Positions 60,370 through 64,000 of a DNA stretch of 64,000 nt are shown here, piece by piece. How positions within the stretch are numbered: position 1 is the first letter of the stretch; each line of letters opens with the position of its first letter. Under the pieces are notes generated by a model. That model did not search any database, had not been told where the DNA came from, and saw only the letters and a list, made by a program, of their open reading frames with translations. The translations under genes were made by a program, and so were the position numbers. Origin of the DNA: Methylobacterium gossipiicola (lineage in GTDB: Bacteria > Pseudomonadota > Alphaproteobacteria > Rhizobiales > Beijerinckiaceae); the NCBI RefSeq assembly GCF_900113485.1, contig NZ_FOPM01000015.1, positions 1-64,000 on the forward strand, written 5' to 3'.

Positions 60370-61443
60370 TTATTGCGGCGGCTTGTCGTCGATGCCCTTC
60401 ACGTACCAGTTCATGCCGAGGATCATGGGATCGGGGGCGTGTTCGCCCGCCTTGACGGCGATGGACCCGTCCTGCTTCAGCACCGGCCCCTGGAAGGGAT
60501 GGATCCTGCCCTCGGCGATGCCCTTCTTCGTCTCCTCGGCCAGGGCCTTCACGTCGTCGGGCATGTTGGTGAAGGGGGCCAGCACGACCAAGCCGTCCTT
60601 GAGGCCACCCCAGGTGTCGTGGCTCTTCCAGGTGCCGTCGAGGACCGCCTTGGTCTCGGCGATCACGTAGCCGTCCCAGTCGTCGACGATGGCGGTGAGC
60701 TGCGCCTTCGGGGCGAACCGAACCTGATCGGAGGATTGGCCGAAGGCGAACTTGCCCACCTTCTCGGCCTCCTGCAGGGGGGCCGCGGAATCGGTGTGCT
60801 GGGTGAGGATGTCGGCCCCCTGCGCCAGCAGGGCCTTGGCGGCTTCCGCTTCCTTGCCGGGGTCGAACCACGTGTTCACCCAGACGATCTTGATCTTGAT
60901 GTTCGGATTGACCGACTGGGCGCCGAGCATGAAGGCGTTGATGCCGCTCACCACCTCGGGGATCGGGAACGACGCGATGTAGCCGACGGTGCCGGACTTC
61001 GACATCTTGCCCGCGATCTTGCCGCAGACGTAGCGGCCTTCGTAGAAGCGTGCCGAATAGGTGGAGACGTTCTCGGCGCGCTTGTAGCCGGTGGCGTGCT
61101 CGAACTTCACCTTGGGGAATTTCTTGGCCACCTTCAGGGTCGGCTCCATGAAGCCGAACGAGGTGGTGAAGATCAGCCCGGCGCCGGAGCGGGCGAGCTT
61201 CTCGATGGAGCGTTCGCTGTCGGCCTCGGGCACGTTCTCGAGGAACACGGTCTCGACCTTGTCGGGCAGGGCCGCCGCCAGGGCCTTGCGGCTGAGGTCG
61301 TGCTGGTAGGAATAGCCGAAATCGGCCACCGGCCCGACATAGACGAAGCCGACCTTGAGCTTGTCCGCCGCCCGCGCCGGGGTCAGCGCCGCCGTGGCGC
61401 ACAGGAGCGCTCCGGCCATTCGCGTGACGATGCTGGTCCTCAT
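60370..61443 (-). CDS. BMP-family purine/nucleoside ABC binding protein
   Basis: A 357-residue periplasmic protein with a signal peptide (residues 1-26). 'KVGFVYVGPVADFGYSYQHDLSR' opens the mature part, and 'EKVGKFAFGQSSDQ' and 'PFTNMPDDV' follow. This is the basic membrane protein (BMP/PnrA) type, which binds nucleosides or purine bases. With two permeases and an ATPase to its right, all on the same strand, it forms a complete importer. Substrate inference rests on the purine-degrading genes nearby. Confidence 0.9.
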   Translation of the reverse strand: MRTSIVTRMAGALLCATAALTPARAADKLKVGFVYVGPVADFGYSYQHDLSRKALAAALPDKVETVFLENVPEADSERSIEKLARSGAGLIFTTSFGFMEPTLKVAKKFPKVKFEHATGYKRAENVSTYSARFYEGRYVCGKIAGKMSKSGTVGYIASFPIPEVVSGINAFMLGAQSVNPNIKIKIVWVNTWFDPGKEAEAAKALLAQGADILTQHTDSAAPLQEAEKVGKFAFGQSSDQVRFAPKAQLTAIVDDWDGYVIAETKAVLDGTWKSHDTWGGLKDGLVVLAPFTNMPDDVKALAEETKKGIAEGRIHPFQGPVLKQDGSIAVKAGEHAPDPMILGMNWYVKGIDDKPPQ

Positions 61444-61534
61444 GGATGGTGCCCCTTGTCGACGGAAGGTGTTCGTCGTGTTGTCGGCGTCGTGCCGAGG
61501 TGGAATGACAGCAAGACCAGGGCCAGGGCCGGGG

Positions 61535-62461
61535 TCACCGGCTCGGCGCGAAGACCCGCCCGAGGGCGGCGGGGGCCGACGAGCCGCCCTGGCGTCGGCC
61601 GAGGGACAGGGCGACGAGGGCCAGGATGGTGGCGAGGTAGGGCACCGCCGAGAGCAACTGCCCCGGCAGGCCGAGCCCCGCCGCCTGGGCATGGAGCTGG
61701 AGCACGGTGGCGCCGCCGAACAGCAGCGCGCCGGCGGCGACCCGCACGGGTTGCCAGGAGGCGAAGACCACGAGGGCGAGGGCGATCCAGCCGCGCCCGG
61801 CGGTCATGCCGGGGGACCAGAACGGCGTGTAGGCGAGCGACAGATAGGCCCCCGCGAGCCCGGCACAGGCGCCCCCGAACAGCACGGCGAGGAAACGGAC
61901 CTTGCGTACCTTCAGCCCGAGGGCGTGGGTCGCCGTGTGGTCGTCGCCGATGGCCCGAAGGCTGAGGCCGGCGCGGCTGCGCCACAGGAACCACCACACC
62001 CCGGCCACCAGAAACGCCGCCGCGTACACGAAGGCATCGTGTCCGAACAGCAGGGGACCGACGACCGGCAGGTCGCTCAAGACCGGCAGATGGAGATGCG
62101 GCGCCGGATCGCGCTTCATCCCGACATAGCCGGCGCCGACGAGGCCGGAGAGACCGAGCCCTAAGATGGTCAGGGCCAGGCCCGAGGCGACCTGATTGGC
62201 CGCCAACCCCACGGTGAGCAGGCCGAACAGGGCGGCGAGGAGCAGGCCGGCACCGACGCCGCCGCAGGCGCCCAGCAGGGTCGAGCCGGTCTGCGTCGCC
62301 ACGGCGAATCCCATGGCGGCGCCGAGCACCATCATGCCCTCGACGCCGAGGTTGAGCACGCCGGCCCGCTCGGCCACGAGTTCGCCGATGGCCGCGAGGA
62401 TCAGGGGGGTGGCCGCCGTCAGCACCGTGACGAGGACCATCTGGACGATGTCGAAACTCAT
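61535..62461 (-). CDS. Nucleoside-type ABC permease 2
   Basis: A 308-residue membrane protein of the branched-chain/BMP permease family. 'TPLILAAIGELVAERAGVLNLGVEGMMVLGA' (residues 18-48) is the YufQ-type signature. About eight membrane segments. It is the third gene in order from the ATPase. Confidence 0.88.
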   Translation of the reverse strand: MSFDIVQMVLVTVLTAATPLILAAIGELVAERAGVLNLGVEGMMVLGAAMGFAVATQTGSTLLGACGGVGAGLLLAALFGLLTVGLAANQVASGLALTILGLGLSGLVGAGYVGMKRDPAPHLHLPVLSDLPVVGPLLFGHDAFVYAAAFLVAGVWWFLWRSRAGLSLRAIGDDHTATHALGLKVRKVRFLAVLFGGACAGLAGAYLSLAYTPFWSPGMTAGRGWIALALVVFASWQPVRVAAGALLFGGATVLQLHAQAAGLGLPGQLLSAVPYLATILALVALSLGRRQGGSSAPAALGRVFAPSR

Positions 62462-62495
62462 GGGGCGGCCCTCCGGCCGGCGCGCGGTGAAAGGC

Positions 62496-63602
62496 TCACG
62501 ACGCCGCCTTGGCGGCCGGGCCGCCGGGCACGAGGCGAACGTGGTAGCGGGTGAGGACGTCGGCCCCGAGCACGAGACCGAGGAGCAGGCCCTGGAAGGC
62601 GCGGGTCAGGTCGAGGGGGAGTTTCAGGTCGATCTGCGCGCCCTCTCCGCCGATGGTCGTCAGGGCGATGACGAGGGCCGCGAGAAGAATGCCGGGCGGG
62701 CTGAGGCGGCCGAGGAACGCGACGATGATGGCGGTGAATCCGTAGCCGGGGGAGATCTCCGGCTGGAGCTGGCCGATCCGGCCCGCGACCTCGCAGATGC
62801 CGGCGAGGCCGGCGGCTCCGCCGGAGATGGCGAAGACGCCGAGCGTCAGGCGCGCATCGGAGAAGCCGGCGAAGCCCGCCGCCCGTGGGCTCGCGCCGAC
62901 GGCCCGGACCTCGAAGCCGAACAGGGTGCGGGCCAGCACGAGGGCGCCGAGCCCGATGCCGAAGAGGGCGATGGGGACGCCGGCATGGAGCGACTCGCCT
63001 TCGAACAGGGCCGGCAGCCGGGCCGCGTCGTCGAAACTCACGCTCTGGGGGAAATTGAAGCCGTTCGGATCGCGTAAGGGGCCGCGCACCATGTAGTCGA
63101 GCAGCAACTGCGCGACGTAGACGAGCATGAGGCTCGTCAGGATCTCCGAGACGCCGAGCTTCACCCGCAGCAAAGCCGGGATCATCGCGAACGCGATGCC
63201 GGCGAGGGTGCCGGCGGCGAGCATCGCGGGCAGGATCCAGCCGGTGAAGCCCTGGCTACCAAAACCTTGGCTACCCTGGGTCGCGATGGCGACGCAGCCG
63301 CCCGCGAGGCCGCCGACGACGAATTGCCCCTCGGCGCCGATGTTCCATAGGTTGGCGCGGTAGCAGAAGGCGAGGCCCGTCGCGATGAGCGCCAAGGGCG
63401 CGGCCTTCAGGGCCACTTCCTGGATCGACCAGAGTTCGCTCAGGGGCGCGACGAAATAGGTGACGAAGGCCTGGACCGGCGAGACGCCCAGCGCCGCCAC
63501 CGCCACACCGCCGATGAGCACCGCCGCGAGGAAGGCGAGGGCCGGCGACAGCAGGTCGAGCCACGGCGAGGGCCGGGCGCGGGGGAGGAGATCAAGGCGC
63601 AT
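62496..63602 (-). CDS. Nucleoside-type ABC permease 1
   Basis: A 368-residue membrane protein of the YufP type. 'FCYRANLWNIGAEGQFVVGGL' near residue 80 is the family signature. 'GSQGFGSQGF' near 110 is a local repeat in a periplasmic loop. It lies between the ATPase and the second permease and is separated from the latter by 34 bases. Confidence 0.88.
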   Translation of the reverse strand: MRLDLLPRARPSPWLDLLSPALAFLAAVLIGGVAVAALGVSPVQAFVTYFVAPLSELWSIQEVALKAAPLALIATGLAFCYRANLWNIGAEGQFVVGGLAGGCVAIATQGSQGFGSQGFTGWILPAMLAAGTLAGIAFAMIPALLRVKLGVSEILTSLMLVYVAQLLLDYMVRGPLRDPNGFNFPQSVSFDDAARLPALFEGESLHAGVPIALFGIGLGALVLARTLFGFEVRAVGASPRAAGFAGFSDARLTLGVFAISGGAAGLAGICEVAGRIGQLQPEISPGYGFTAIIVAFLGRLSPPGILLAALVIALTTIGGEGAQIDLKLPLDLTRAFQGLLLGLVLGADVLTRYHVRLVPGGPAAKAAS

Positions 63603-63782
63603 GGCGCGCTCCTTTCAGTCCGTTTCCGGTTGCTGCGCTCGGTGTCGATGGGCGCGACCGGCGCCCTCTCCCGGAAGAGAGGGGACCCGCGTCCGTGACA
63701 GATTGCATGGAGCAGCCGGGGAGAGGATCGGTCCGGGATTGTGGGCTTCGCCCGCCGGAAAAGGCCGGGGCCGATAGCCGGC

Positions 63783-64000
63783 TCAAGACACGGCCGCCAG
63801 GGCGTCGGCCGGTGCGGCGGCGATGGGAGCATGGGCCTCCGCTTCGCCGGCCCCGCCCATGAGCAGCCCCACGGCGGCGCGGCTCGTCTGGCTCGTCGGC
63901 ACCGGCGACGACAGGGCGCCGGCATGCAGGACCGCGATGGAATCGGCGACCTCGAACAGCTCGTCGAGGTCCTGGCTGATGACCAGGACGGCGCAGCCGC
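63783..64000 (-). CDS. Nucleoside-type ABC ATPase, C-terminal part (cut by window edge)
   Basis: The minus-strand frame ending in TGA at 63783-63785 begins at the window edge and has about 71 codons, with no start in the window. 'GCAVLVISQDLDELFEVADSI' is the H-loop region of the second nucleotide-binding domain of YufO-type sugar/nucleoside ATPases, in which Gln replaces the usual His of the switch. The rest is an Ala-rich tail. It is the first gene of the importer operon. Confidence 0.85.
   Translation of the reverse strand, partial: GCAVLVISQDLDELFEVADSIAVLHAGALSSPVPTSQTSRAAVGLLMGGAGEAEAHAPIAAAPADALAAVS

Overview
The window is strongly GC-rich and reads as chromosomal DNA of an alphaproteobacterium. 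The gene content (Dps, CnoX-type thioredoxin, FbpABC, CzcA-type RND pump, OprB porins, many short secreted proteins) and the protein style suggest Rhizobiales, most likely Methylobacteriaceae. That assignment is inference from sequence style; there is no rRNA or other marker here to prove it.

Positions 1-11813 are the right end of an integrated element that looks like a prophage. From left to right there is the end of a tail-fibre gene, a secreted tail-associated protein, a recombination scar (truncated lysozyme copy joined to tail-fibre remnants), a tailspike-like protein with an AT-rich core, and a lysis module (GH24 lysozyme, holin-like protein, spanin-like protein). Then comes an unusual accessory block. 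In it, the 3' end of a type I secretion adaptor gene (hlyD) occurs three times in different stages of decay. Each copy overlaps by four bases (NTGA) the start of an AT-rich gene for a small exported protein. Two of these proteins are four-cysteine paralogues and the third is unrelated. A partition-type operon (ParA plus a ribbon-helix-helix protein) with two matching inverted-repeat operators sits between the first and second unit. A fourth small gene is split by an IS630-family element. The element ends in a 3' fragment of tRNA-Phe that still reads to CCA, which marks the attachment site; the intact tRNA should lie beyond the left edge.

From 11814 to 64000 the DNA looks like core chromosome. 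11.8-16.5 kb holds a phosphoesterase, a DUF2059 protein, a single-domain globin, a glycosyltransferase and Dps. 16.6-22.9 kb is a tripartite heavy-metal-type RND efflux operon. 23.3-27.9 kb holds a double-barrel porin, small NTF2/AsnC-type proteins and two immunity-like proteins. tRNA-Val follows at 28.1 kb. 28.3-32.3 kb is a ferric iron ABC transporter. 32.4-36.9 kb holds PriA, a GGDEF protein and a STAS-like protein. 37.0-42.2 kb carries a minus-strand run: asparaginase, Trm112-like, Lon-N domain protein, CnoX and an AlgX/AlgJ-like protein. 42.3-48.6 kb holds a 2H phosphoesterase, PAP2 phosphatase, PilZ protein, Gfo/Idh oxidoreductase, OprB porin and a TAXI protein. 48.7-52.3 kb is DNA-repair flavoured: RecX, a radical SAM protein and a DUF4130-UdgX fusion. 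53.2-64.0 kb is a purine uptake and catabolism region: a xanthine dehydrogenase-type FAD subunit, an FeS-molybdopterin fusion subunit, guanine deaminase, a LysR regulator and a BMP-type nucleoside ABC transporter whose ATPase runs off the right edge.

Palindromic repeats are scattered through the core part. One copy has been taken into the priA reading frame, and a row of four hairpins separates the iron-binding protein gene from its permease gene.
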